Assembly: GCA_963576475.1 (NCBI GenBank)
Contig: OY754977.1
Location: 28,469,796-28,533,795, forward strand
DNA from: Molanna angustata
Taxonomy: Eukaryota > Arthropoda > Insecta > Trichoptera > Molannidae
DNA: 64,000 bases
Direction: 5' to 3'
The translations under genes were made by a program, and so were the position numbers. Of this stretch, positions 41,745-52,292 are shown piece by piece. The notes beneath the pieces were generated by a model. It was not told where the DNA came from, ran no database searches, and saw only the letters and a list, made by a program, of their open reading frames with translations. Each line of letters begins with the position of its first letter. The first letter of the stretch is position 1.

Positions 41745-44700
41745 GCATGTAACACATGAGATCCAACTGTCGATAGCTATAGTGTGAATAGTTGATGAAT
41801 ACGTATCAAACTATAAATCAAAATTATTGAATATTTTGTTTTCTATACAAAACATGCAGGTACCTACATATATATGTAAGGATATGATAGTATGGAGGTC
41901 AGACAAATATCATGGATTAATTTACAACTAGTTGCATGTAACACATGAGATCCAACTGTCGATAGCTATAGTGTGAATAGTTGATGAATACGTATCAAAC
42001 TATAAATCAAAATTATTGAATATTTTGTTTTCTATACAAAACATGCAGGTACCTACATATATATGTAAGGATATGATAGTATGGAGGTCAGACAAATATC
42101 ATGGATTAATTTACAACTAGTTGCATGTAACACATGAGATCCAACTGTCGATAGCTATAGTGTGAATAGTTGATGAATACGTATCAAACTATAAATCAAA
42201 ATTATTGAATATTTTGTTTTCTATACAAAACATGCAGGTACCTACATATATATGTAAGGATATGATAGTATGGAGGTCAGACAAATATCATGGATTAATT
42301 TACAACTAGTTGCATGTAACACATGAGATCCAACTGTCGATAGCTATAGTGTGAATAGTTGATGAATACGTATCAAACTATAAATCAAAATTATTGAATA
42401 TTTTGTTTTCTATACAAAACATGCAGGTACCTACATATATATGTAAGGATATGATAGTATGGAGGTCAGACAAATATCATGGATTAATTTACAACTAGTT
42501 GCATGTAACACATGAGATCCAACTGTCGATAGCTATAGTGTGAATAGTTGATGAATACGTATCAAACTATAAATCAAAATTATTGAATATTTTGTTTTCT
42601 ATACAAAACATGCAGGTACCTACATATATATGTAAGGATATGATAGTATGGAGGTCAGACAAATATCATGGATTAATTTACAACTAGTTGCATGTAACAC
42701 ATGAGATCCAACTGTCGATAGCTATAGTGTGAATAGTTGATGAATACGTATCAAACTATAAATCAAAATTATTGAATATTTTGTTTTCTATACAAAACAT
42801 GCAGGTACCTACATATATATGTAAGGATATGATAGTATGGAGGTCAGACAAATATCATGGATTAATTTACAACTAGTTGCATGTAACACATGAGATCCAA
42901 CTGTCGATAGCTATAGTGTGAATAGTTGATGAATACGTATCAAACTATAAATCAAAATTATTGAATATTTTGTTTTCTATACAAAACATGCAGGTACCTA
43001 CATATATATGTAAGGATATGATAGTATGGAGGTCAGACAAATATCATGGATTAATTTACAACTAGTTGCATGTAACACATGAGATCCAACTGTCGATAGC
43101 TATAGTGTGAATAGTTGATGAATACGTATCAAACTATAAATCAAAATTATTGAATATTTTGTTTTCTATACAAAACATGCAGGTACCTACATATATATGT
43201 AAGGATATGATAGTATGGAGGTCAGACAAATATCATGGATTAATTTACAACTAGTTGATGAATACGTATCAAACTATAAATCAAAATTATTGAATATTTT
43301 GTTTTCTATACAAAACATGCAGGTACCTACATATATATGTAAGGATATGATAGTATGGAGGTCAGACAAATATCATGGATTAATTTACAACTAGTTGCAT
43401 GTAACACATGAGATCCAACTGTCGATAGCTATAGTGTGAATAGTTGATGAATACGTATCAAACTATAAATCAAAATTATTGAATATTTTGTTTTCTATAC
43501 AAAACATGCAGGTACCTACATATATATGTAAGGATATGATAGTATGGAGGTCAGACAAATATCATGGATTAATTTACAACTAGTTGCATGTAACACATGA
43601 GATCCAACTGTCGATAGCTATAGTGTGAATAGTTGATGAATACGTATCAAACTATAAATCAAAATTATTGAATATTTTGTTTTCTATACAAAACATGCAG
43701 GTACCTACATATATATGTAAGGATATGATAGTATGGAGGTCAGACAAATATCATGGATTAATTTACAACTAGTTGCATGTAACACATGAGATCCAACTGT
43801 CGATAGCTATAGTGTGAATAGTTGATGAATACGTATCAAACTATAAATCAAAATTATTGAATATTTTGTTTTCTATACAAAACATGCAGGTACCTACATA
43901 TATATGTAAGGATATGATAGTATGGAGGTCAGACAAATATCATGGATTAATTTACAACTAGTTGCATGTAACACATGAGATCCAACTGTCGATAGCTATA
44001 GTGTGAATAGTTGATGAATACGTATCAAACTATAAATCAAAATTATTGAATATTTTGTTTTCTATACAAAACATGCAGGTACCTACATATATATGTAAGG
44101 ATATGATAGTATGGAGGTCAGACAAATATCATGGATTAATTTACAACTAGTTGCATGTAACACATGAGATCCAACTGTCGATAGCTATAGTGTGAATAGT
44201 TGATGAATACGTATCAAACTATAAATCAAAATTATTGAATATTTTGTTTTCTATACAAAACATGCAGGTACCTACATATGTATATATGTAAGGATATGAT
44301 AGTATGGAGGTCAGACAAATATCATGGATTAATTTACAACTAGTTGCATGTAACACATGAGATCCAACTGTCGATAGCTATAGTGTGAATAGTTGATGAA
44401 TACGTATCAAACTATAAATCAAAATTATTGAATATTTTGTTTTCTATACAAAACATGCAGGTACCTACATATATATGTAAGGATATGATAGTATGGAGGT
44501 CAGACAAATATCATGGATTAATTTACAACTAGTTGCATGTAACACATGAGATCCAACTGTCGATAGCTATAGTGTGAATAGTTGATGAATACGTATCAAA
44601 CTATAAATCAAAATTATTGAATATTTTGTTTTCTATACAAAACATGCAGGTACCTACATATATATGTAAGGATATGATAGTATGGAGGTCAGACAAATAT

Positions 44701-45250
44701 CATGGATTAATTTACAACTAGTTGCATGTAACACATGAGATCCAACTGTCGATAGCTATAGTGTGAATAGTTGATGAATACGTATCAAACTATAAATCAA
44801 AATTATTGAATATTTTGTTTTCTATACAAAACATGCAGGTACCTACATATATATGTAAGGATATGATAGTATGGAGGTCAGACAAATATCATGGATTAAT
44901 TTACAACTAGTTGCATGTAACACATGAGATCCAACTGTCGATAGCTATAGTGTGAATAGTTGATGAATACGTATCAAACTATAAATCAAAATTATTGAAT
45001 ATTTTGTTTTCTATACAAAACATGCAGGTACCTACATATATATGTAAGGATATGATAGTATGGAGGTCAGACAAATATCATGGATTAATTTACAACTAGT
45101 TGCATGTAACACATGAGATCCAACTGTCGATAGCTATAGTGTGAATAGTTGATGAATACGTATCAAACTATAAATCAAAATTATTGAATATTTTGTTTTC
45201 TATACAAAACATGCAGGTACCTACATATATATGTAAGGATATGATAGTAT
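41745..45250 (+). repeat. 189-bp satellite array, about 19 units
   Basis: Unit starts (gcatgtaacacatgag) are at 41745, 41934, 42123, 42312, 42501, 42690, 42879, 43068, a shortened unit at 43257, then 43397, 43586, 43775, 43964, 44153, 44346, 44535, 44724, 44913 and 45102. Spacing is exactly 189 except 140 for the unit at 43257 and 193 for the one ending at 44346. I see no base substitutions among internal units. Each holds ccaactgtcgatagctatag, tattttgttttctatacaaa and tgcaggtacctacatatata. Confidence 0.97.
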
Positions 45251-45364
45251 GGCGGTCAGTCCTTTTTTCCTACTCAAAATATGTAAACAGCATGACGGTA
45301 TGAATGCATGTTTAAAGATTAATTATCAATTATTGAGATTTCCCGTAGATATTGTGTAGTATAT

Positions 45365-45480
45365 ACCTACTGGTTCTGGTTGGTTGGAAGAAATTGCCTA
45401 GTGGCAATAAGCCCGCCAGTGTACAATTATATTTATTTATATTATGTACAAGAAGATGTATAAATATAAATAAAAAATAA
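45365..45480 (-). repeat. Conserved repeat core also in the 5.5/7.5 kb direct repeats
   Basis: ggttggttggaagaaattgc, then ctagtggcaataagcccgcc and agtgta, followed by A/T-rich DNA. This is the inverse of 5650-5705 and 7645-7700 and probably the end of a dispersed retroelement family. Confidence 0.6.
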
Positions 45481-45559
45481 AAATATATTCTGCCATACAA
45501 ATTAATGAAACGATGTCACTAAATTCAATTTTTATAATTTAATTTCAAAAAAAGTATTA

Positions 45560-45705
45560 ATAAATTGTAGATATGTTATAAATATAAAAAATACTTGGTA
45601 ATAGTTCTATTGTATTTATTAGATTATCGACGCGTTTCGTGCAAGGCACATCGACAGAATTGTCAATCGACAAACTAAACTTATTATTAAATTTTAAAAA
45701 TTAGT
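45560..45705 (-). repeat. Probable Penelope-like 3' tail
   Basis: An insertion within 189-family copy C. The minus strand shows a hammerhead-like motif followed by an AT-rich stretch, the same arrangement as at 40.5 and 32.8 kb. Confidence 0.4.
45622..45662 (-). ncRNA. Degenerate hammerhead-like motif
   Basis: Minus strand: core CTGTCGAT, stem II GTGC-ctt-GCAC, GAAA, palindrome ACGCGT and a GUC cleavage triplet. Stem I pairing is weak. One core base (A6 position) is T. Confidence 0.35.
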
Positions 45706-45790
45706 TCGAGATGTACTACTATAATGCACATAGGTATTCTTAATAAAAAAATAAATAAGCTAGTTGAGGTGTTTTAGCAAATTTCGATAC

Positions 45791-46788
45791 TAGGCACATC
45801 CGCACATCTGTCGCTGGCTAACCCATACTGTGTGATAAAGCGAGGTGTTATGAATGTAGGTATGACAAATTGTGAGGTACCAATTCATAGTAATAAGTTT
45901 TAATTTGGCCAGAAATGTTATATAATATTCATGACTCGTTTACGGCGCATTGCTTCGGGAGCTATTCACCATAGCTTCCGATTTTCTGTTTGGAAATGAT
46001 AAGACTCGCTTGGCTCTGGGTTAATAACATCGTAAATCTAAATCTCGTGTGTCGGCGCGCGGCGGTGCATTTAGCCAAGCTTCACCATGGAACGAAAGTT
46101 TATACTTCGATATCGGGAGGGCGGTCATTTTTCATTTATGTTCGCTTCAAAAATCACACAGCTTCCATCATGAATATAATACTTCATACATATTTACGTT
46201 CATTTTTGTGACTGTAAATTATCTAACATTGGCACTTCGATAACTACTATGACAGTAGGTAATAGGTATATAAAATATACGGTGACTTTTTTTATATATA
46301 TTTTAAATGCCTGCATCGTGTAGTGCTGTGCCATTACATATAGACTGCATATTTCGTTCGGACTGGGTGAGCGATCTAGACGAGGACTTCTTCTGTACTG
46401 GTAGGTGATTTCCTTTCTCGATCCATTTCTTTTATCCTATTATTTACCTCGTCGCTGTGAATAACGCGCCGTGACAAGTGCAATTATTTATTTTCGTATA
46501 CAGTCCACTTGATCCTTTAGCCCGAGTTGCAATCCGTGATTTCGGCGCTAACACATAGGTAAAGTAATGAAATGATGCCAATCAGGGAGCACCCATGGTT
46601 TATTATTATTATTATTTTTGTCTATCATGTTTTTTGTTTTGTATATTTTTTTATTTGTTTTTATATAAATACTGATTGGTCTCTGTGGTGTATTGTTTCT
46701 GTAAGTTTTCTTTTTTTTTTTTTTTTTTACGGCGCTGGCCGATTTACTAATGATATTAATAACAATTAAGCACTACAAATAATAACAC
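45791..46788. other. Spacer with a possible promoter or exon, no gene recognised
   Basis: A less AT-rich segment at about 45990-46140 and a stretch 46310-46400 (ctgcatcgtgtagtgctgtg onward) end at tactg then gtaggtg, which resembles a splice donor. Upstream, a tataaaat at about 46270 could be a TATA box. No coding frame follows. Poly-T runs are at 46711-46728. Confidence 0.3.
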
Positions 46789-48415
46789 TCAATTATTATT
46801 ATTACCATTATACACTTCCTCAAAAGAATTAGCAGATCAATGCGTAAATTGTAAATTGTTTAAAAGAGCAAAATAAAATGCAACAAACGCATCATCAAGC
46901 TTTCAATTGGGAATGGTTCACCCATCCAGATACTTAACATATCAAAGGATTAGGCTCTGAGGAGGTCTCTATACTACCTAACAACCCTACTGATTCCCGA
47001 ATATTAACGTTTAAAAAATCTTTAACGATTCTACATGTATTCATAATTACCGTTTTTTGCATTTTTATTATTAAATTTTTCGATAAATCTATAATTTCTA
47101 AATTACGGATTAACGATTTTGGAATAATGCCAGTGGCTGAAATAATGAACGGTAATATTATTATTTTACGAGAATGCCAAAGTCTTTTAATCTCATTACC
47201 TAAAGCGGTGTATTTTCTAATTTTTTCATCAAAAGTTTTTATAATATTACTAGAATTTGGAATAGCCACGTCGCAAATATATGTTATTTTTTTAATTTTA
47301 TCATGTATTATTAAATCGGGTCTGTTATGTTGAATTGACCGGTCAGTTAATATTGTTTTATCGTAATAAAGCGAAATATTATTATTTTCTAAAAATGAAA
47401 TCGGATCATATTCATAATATGGTTTTATGTTTATCGCGTCAATTAATTTATATTTAATAGCTAAATTTTGATGTATTATTTTTGCTACTTGGTTATGTCT
47501 AAATGTATATTCTGATTGCGCGAGAAAAGAACAGCCCGATATTATATGATCGATTGTTTCTGGAAAAGCCAAACATTTCCTACAACTATCATCATCTACA
47601 TTTATGTCTTTTATTATATATTTTTGATAATTTTTAGTTTTTATTACTCTATCCTGAATTGCTATTATAAAACCTTCTAAATCCGCGTCCAAATCACCAA
47701 TATTCAACCATTTGTTTGACCAAATTTTGTCAACATAAGGTTGGTTGAGAAATTTTGGATGTATAGAATGAATTATTTTATTTAGCCACGAATTTAGAAG
47801 GTCGTCATTTATATTTATAATATTGTTATTGGCATTCTCGTAATTTAAATTTAATGTTGTTAAATTTTTGTCCGCCTCACAGATTACTTTATGCATTAAA
47901 GAACTATCAGATTTTTTGTGAAAGAAAGTTTTTAGCGATTCAATTTGATTATTATGTAACGATGTTATTTTTATTATACCCCTACCTCCTAAATTCCTAG
48001 GCAAATTGATTCGTTCAATCGCGGAATTAGGATGATGACAACGAAATTTAGATAAACGCGTTCTAATTGTTCTTTCTAAACTATCTAAATCTGTTTTTGA
48101 CCATTTAATAATTCCAAAAGAATATGTCAATATCGGTATTGCCCAAGTATTAATAGCTTTAGTTAAGTTTTTAGCTGACAGATTGCATTTTAATATTTTC
48201 GTAATTCTATCTTTAAATTTTATATTAATATCAAATTTTATTTTCGTGTGGTCTAATTTGTTAGACTGCGGATAACCTAGATATTTATAAACCTCCAACC
48301 CTTTCAAACTATCTATTTGAAAATTTCTTTGAATATCACCACCCATTTCTAGTATTTTACCAAATAAATAAATATTTTTTTTTTGTTAAATAAATATATT
48401 ATTATTATTATTAAT
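46789..48415 (-). mobile_element. R4/Dong-like LINE 3' part in (TAA)n
   Basis: The minus-strand element ends at the left in attattatta (46790-46803) and begins at the right next to attattattattatta (48399-48415). Dong-type elements are known to insert into TAA repeats, which fits. The 5' end is truncated at about 48365, so the RT core and N-terminal domain are missing. Confidence 0.75.
46934..48346 (-). pseudogene. R4/Dong-like ORF C-terminus with restriction-like endonuclease, 470 aa open
   Basis: The first 160 residues follow the RT core: LEVYKYLGYPQS, AINTWAIPILTYSFGIIKWS, LDSLERTIRTRLSKFRCHHP, NLPRNLGGRGIIKITSLHN. Near residue 253 is the CCHC knuckle CRKCLAFPETIDHIISGC. The PD-(D/E)XK-type endonuclease follows with RPDLIIHDKIKKITYICDV near residue 340 (RPD and the later D), then KIRKYTALGNEIKRLW. 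This combination of C-terminal CCHC and restriction-like nuclease separates it from APE-type LINEs. The frame is open throughout and is in frame upstream of the first methionine (FGKILE), so only truncation inactivates it. Confidence 0.82.
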
Positions 48416-48473
48416 GATATTTCTCTAGTAATGGAAATGGGTTTTCTTATTCCTTTATAGTTAATGGTAGGTA

Positions 48474-48704
48474 TTTTATTTATTTATTTATTTATATTGC
48501 TTCTCGGGCAAATAACAGATACTATGTCAAATATTACTTTAACACGCACCCAATAACAAGTTGCCACATTCTGGAGACTTACGATATTAATCGTCTCACA
48601 GATCCAGACTGAAAACACAATTAAAAACTGTGTCTCCACCGGGAATCGAACCCGGGACTTTTGGATCAGCAGTCAGATACCCAACCAACTGAGCCAAGAA
48701 GGCC
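48474..48704 (-). mobile_element. tRNA-derived SINE (family 2), full length
   Basis: The minus-strand head has an A-box (tggctcagttgg) and a B-box (ggttcgattcc) with ccggtgg after it. The body is gtctggatctgtgagacgat and gttattgggtgcgtg, then a repeated ATAAAT-type tail at the left end. A truncated relative is at 41336-41521. Confidence 0.8.
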
Positions 48705-49514
48705 GACAATGACAATGTTCAAGGAAATACGAGTATGTTCGGGCGTTTATGATCCAACCTATCAATATAACATCTTTGGCTTATTATCACCATGCTGAGA
48801 TCAGACGCCGGCCACCGTTGCCCAGAGAGGAAAGTACAATTGAAGAATTCAAATAATTCGGAACATAGGTATTCAAAAAAAAGAACATTCATTTATTTTA
48901 GTTAGATTACAGATAATATAGAAGTAACCTTTCAGTAAACTTCAGATGTGTCACTCAATACATAGAAGCTGTAACCGGATAATCACAAGGTTTCTTGCAT
49001 CCCCGCTATTGGGGCAATTAATACGCGACCGGTCCACGGCAAATTTAAATTTCCATTTTAAAATATTTCCAGTTCTGAGGAATGGATTCAAGGATAACTT
49101 AAATAAAAAATAACCATTTTTCAATCATTATTTATTAAAAAAAACACACATATGAAGGATTTTATTTGCAATATTTCAAAAATCATGGCAAATAATTCAT
49201 AAAATACATGGTTCTAAATAAAATGTGCATTGTAGATTATTAGTTTTTTTTTATTTATTTTCCACAAAGAAAGATTCATAACTGATTTTCGGAAAACTAT
49301 ATAACTTCACTTCACCGTATTTTACTTGACAATTTATTCAAAACACAACAAAACTTGTCAGCCATCTTGCGAAGATATTCGAAAAATACAAAAAGCTGGC
49401 AATAGATTAACACCATCACCATCACATGGCGTAATGGTATGTATGTAGATTAACACCGAAAACAATAAAATCACACGTGTTATATTTATTATTTGGTTTA
49501 CTTCAAGATTTTAA
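48705..49514. other. AT-rich spacer with an RTE tail stub
   Basis: At about 49425-49447, tggcgtaatggtatgtatgt matches the last bases of the RTE copies at 22.6 and 58.8 kb, a solo tail of an extremely truncated insertion on the plus strand. No gene is recognised in the rest. Confidence 0.5.
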
Positions 49515-49910
49515 AGTGTGGCGGTCTGGCGTTTTGGGCCATGACCATCCCTACGGCGAGTCGGTGACGCGGCGAGCGGTATATAAACGCGCACGGGCGA
49601 GGCCCGGGTACCACTTTCTCGCTCGCAACACCAGCCAGTACAGACGCTCTATCCAGTGCTCCGCTCCTACAACAACAAGTGAATAAAACCCACCTCAGTG
49701 TAAAAAAAAACAATAAGTGATATAACCATACTCCAGTGTCTCGCCGCTCTGCCTGCCCGCCCGAAAGACGAGTAAGGCCACAGGCGGATCGGCGATCGAT
49801 TATCACTACAGTGCATAAACTCAGTGCAGTGAAAGTGTATCGCCAGATAATAGTGAAACACAGCGTCCTCTATCTGCCACAAAAAATCGACTGTCACTGG
49901 TGAGTTACCA
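49515..49910 (+). promoter_or_regulatory. GC-rich leader with TATA-like box and splice-donor-like site
   Basis: tatataaacgcgcac at 49580 looks like a TATA box, about 30 bases before ggcccgggtaccactttctc. The segment ends at ctgtcactg then gtgagttacc, a strong donor consensus. Jockey elements normally use an internal TATA-less promoter, so either this box is not the element promoter or the head is captured host DNA. Confidence 0.4.
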
Positions 49911-50146
49911 TCATTATTCATTGTCATCTCCTGACCACCACTTTCTTTAAATTTCAAATTGCATCCCCATTTCTATTTTTATCTAAAAATCAACACTCTT
50001 CGTAAACGCTACCTCTCTCTCCCACGTTATTTTTACCCACAACACACCATCCCACATCACTTCACCCTACACACCATACTATTTTACTACCACACTTCAG
50101 CACATTACACCTCATACTACACCACACTATAAAACACTACATTATC

Positions 50147-50700
50147 CTACAATATACCACCATACTACACCTTATGTACATTGCATTAAACTTATTTTAT
50201 ACCTAAACACTCACATCACATTAACTCACACACCATATACAAAATTATACACATATACTATTCTATAACACACACTACAAACGCACTACACAACATTATA
50301 TCATATTGCACCACACCATTATATTTTCGTGTTTCATCGTACAATATACCACCATACTGCACATATGTACATTACATTAAACCTAATTATAACTAAACGC
50401 ATTACATCATATTAACTCACACACCATATTCAAAATTATATACATATACAATCTTATAGCACACACTACAAACACACTACACAACATTATATTATATTGC
50501 ACCACACCATTATATTTTGTACCTTATCGTACATTATACCACCATACTACACTTTATGTACTTGCATTAAACTTAATTTATATCTAAACACATTACACCA
50601 CATTAACCCACACACCATATATAAAATTATATACATATACTATTCCATAACATACACTATACAACACTATATTATATTGCACCACACCATTATATTTCCT
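50147..50700 (+). repeat. Three ~190-bp tandem repeats in the Jockey leader
   Basis: Units begin at about 50148 (tacaatataccaccatac), 50340 and 50530. Each contains cattaaac.taattta, tcacacaccatat..aaaatt and gcaccacaccattatatt. Spacings are 192 and 190. They diverge by perhaps 10-15 percent. The last unit ends about 35 bases before the ORF1 ATG. Confidence 0.85.
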
Positions 50701-50735
50701 TTTTATTATTATTTATTTACATATTGCATTAAAAC

Positions 50736-52292
50736 ATGTCACAAAATTCGTCCCCCCCGCCTTCCATGTCACACCTTGAGGCATATAATACAACCTCCCC
50801 TCTTCACCCATCCCCAAACTCCCCCATCCACAGCACTTCTCCAGGAGCCTCGCTCCGTACCACTAGGCCCGCAGGACAAGTCCTTAGAGACCTACTCCTC
50901 ACAACAAACAATCCCCCAGACTCGCTGCTACGCGAAGCACTGCTAGCAGCGCGATCCGCACTCCAAGACCGCTCCCTCCTCCCGACTCTCTTAAAATTAT
51001 CAAGAGAGTTAAACCTCCCGAAGGAAGTAGTCGAGGCCTCCTCAGAGGAATCGGACTATGAATACACAACCCCTCCTGCAACTTGCACCTCCTCCTCTTC
51101 CACCTCTTCAAACTGGACCACCCCAGTGAGTAAAAGAAAGAGGCCCCAAAAAGATACCCCTTCTCCCACCCCCACCAGCCCCAAAGCCAAAATTGCCGAC
51201 ACCAGAGCCTCGCCCTCCCCTCCCCGCCCAACTCCTACGGAAGGCAACCCCCCACCTCATACCCTGCCAACCTCGCCCAACTCCCAACCGACCACAACTC
51301 CCACCGAACAACCCAAACCCTCCAGGATCCCCCCAATCATCCTCCACAAAAAAGAGGATCTCAAAAAGACTTCCGCCCTTTTCACGGAAAAGGGAATCGA
51401 CTTCCTTGCGATAGCAAGCGGTAAAACCATTAAAATCATTGTCAAATCGCCTCTCACCTTCAACAAGGCCACAAAGGCCCTCAAAAACTCCAAAATTGAA
51501 TTCCACTCCTTCTCCCTACAGGAAGAGAAGCCCCTCAAGGTCGTCCTCAGGGGACTTCCTGAAGACTTCTCCCCTGAAGAAATCAAGGAGGATCTCCTTA
51601 AAAAAGGCTTTCCCGTCCTGTCTGCCCACAGGATGAGAACGGGAGCAGAAAGGCGAGAAATCCCACTCGTCCTTATAAACCTCACTAGAGGAGAGGATGG
51701 CAAGTCCATCTTTAACAAGCTGGACAGCGTGCTCCACGTTGTGGTGAGGGTTGAAAGTCTGAGAAATCAGACCGGACCCGTTGGTCAGTGTTACCGCTGC
51801 CAACGACACGGCCACTCGGCGACGAACTGCTTTGCGGCAGCCAGATGCCTCAAGTGCGCCGGAGACCACCACCACAGCGAGTGCACTAAAAGCCGCGAAA
51901 CCCCAGCCACTTGCGTCCTCTGCTCTGGTCCACACCCCGCAAACTTCAAGGGGTGCCCTGAAAACCCAAAAAACCACAGACAGACGATCCCGCCCCATCC
52001 CATACCCACCAGAAGCCGCCCCCAAACCACCAGCTACCAACGGCCCCAACCCCTGATGTCCCTAAACCCAAAATGGCCACTTCTCCCAACCCCCTCCGGA
52101 CCAAACCCCCAGCCCAACTGGCCAGCACCTACCTTCAAAACATTCCCACGCCAAGCTCCTCAACCCCCTCCCACCAACCCGAACCCTACAGGACCCACAT
52201 CCACCCTTCTGCTCCTCACGCGCAAGCTAGAGGAGTTCACAAAAACAGCTGCCTCCCTCCTTCAGGAAGCCCAAAACATCATAAATGGCTAG
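50736..52292 (+). CDS. Jockey-type ORF1, zinc-knuckle nucleic-acid-binding protein, 518 aa
   Basis: A gag-like protein that should bind element RNA and assist target-primed reverse transcription. Residues 1-210 are low complexity, rich in Pro, Ser and Thr. A middle domain follows (IPPIILHKKEDLKKTSALF, then LPEDFSPEEIKEDLLKKGFP) resembling the region that precedes the knuckles in Jockey ORF1 proteins. Three knuckles are at CYRCQRHGHSATNC (from residue 352), CLKCAGDHHHSEC and CVLCSGPHPANFKGC. A Pro-rich tail follows. The ATG is the first in the frame and follows the leader repeats closely. The stop lies inside ATGGCTAG, where the ORF2 start overlaps it, the arrangement expected for stop-start translational coupling. 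Confidence 0.88.
   Translation: MSQNSSPPPSMSHLEAYNTTSPLHPSPNSPIHSTSPGASLRTTRPAGQVLRDLLLTTNNPPDSLLREALLAARSALQDRSLLPTLLKLSRELNLPKEVVEASSEESDYEYTTPPATCTSSSSTSSNWTTPVSKRKRPQKDTPSPTPTSPKAKIADTRASPSPPRPTPTEGNPPPHTLPTSPNSQPTTTPTEQPKPSRIPPIILHKKEDLKKTSALFTEKGIDFLAIASGKTIKIIVKSPLTFNKATKALKNSKIEFHSFSLQEEKPLKVVLRGLPEDFSPEEIKEDLLKKGFPVLSAHRMRTGAERREIPLVLINLTRGEDGKSIFNKLDSVLHVVVRVESLRNQTGPVGQCYRCQRHGHSATNCFAAARCLKCAGDHHHSECTKSRETPATCVLCSGPHPANFKGCPENPKNHRQTIPPHPIPTRSRPQTTSYQRPQPLMSLNPKWPLLPTPSGPNPQPNWPAPTFKTFPRQAPQPPPTNPNPTGPTSTLLLLTRKLEEFTKTAASLLQEAQNIING

Larger units (their letters stand above)
41560..45790 (+). repeat. 189-family dispersed repeat, copy C, expanded
   Basis: It begins with a diverged unit (aaaagcgatagtgtatatag). 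The satellite array follows, then the body of the family resumes: gtatggcggtcagtcctttt, aatgaaacgatgtcactaaa, ttagttcgagatgtactact and gttgaggtgttttagc. Two later insertions interrupt the body, one at about 45365-45480 and one at about 45560-45700. Confidence 0.75.

Noticed and set aside
41745..45250. CRISPR-like array because of regular repeats
   Set aside because: The full 189-bp unit is repeated with no variable spacers, and the context is eukaryotic; it is a satellite.
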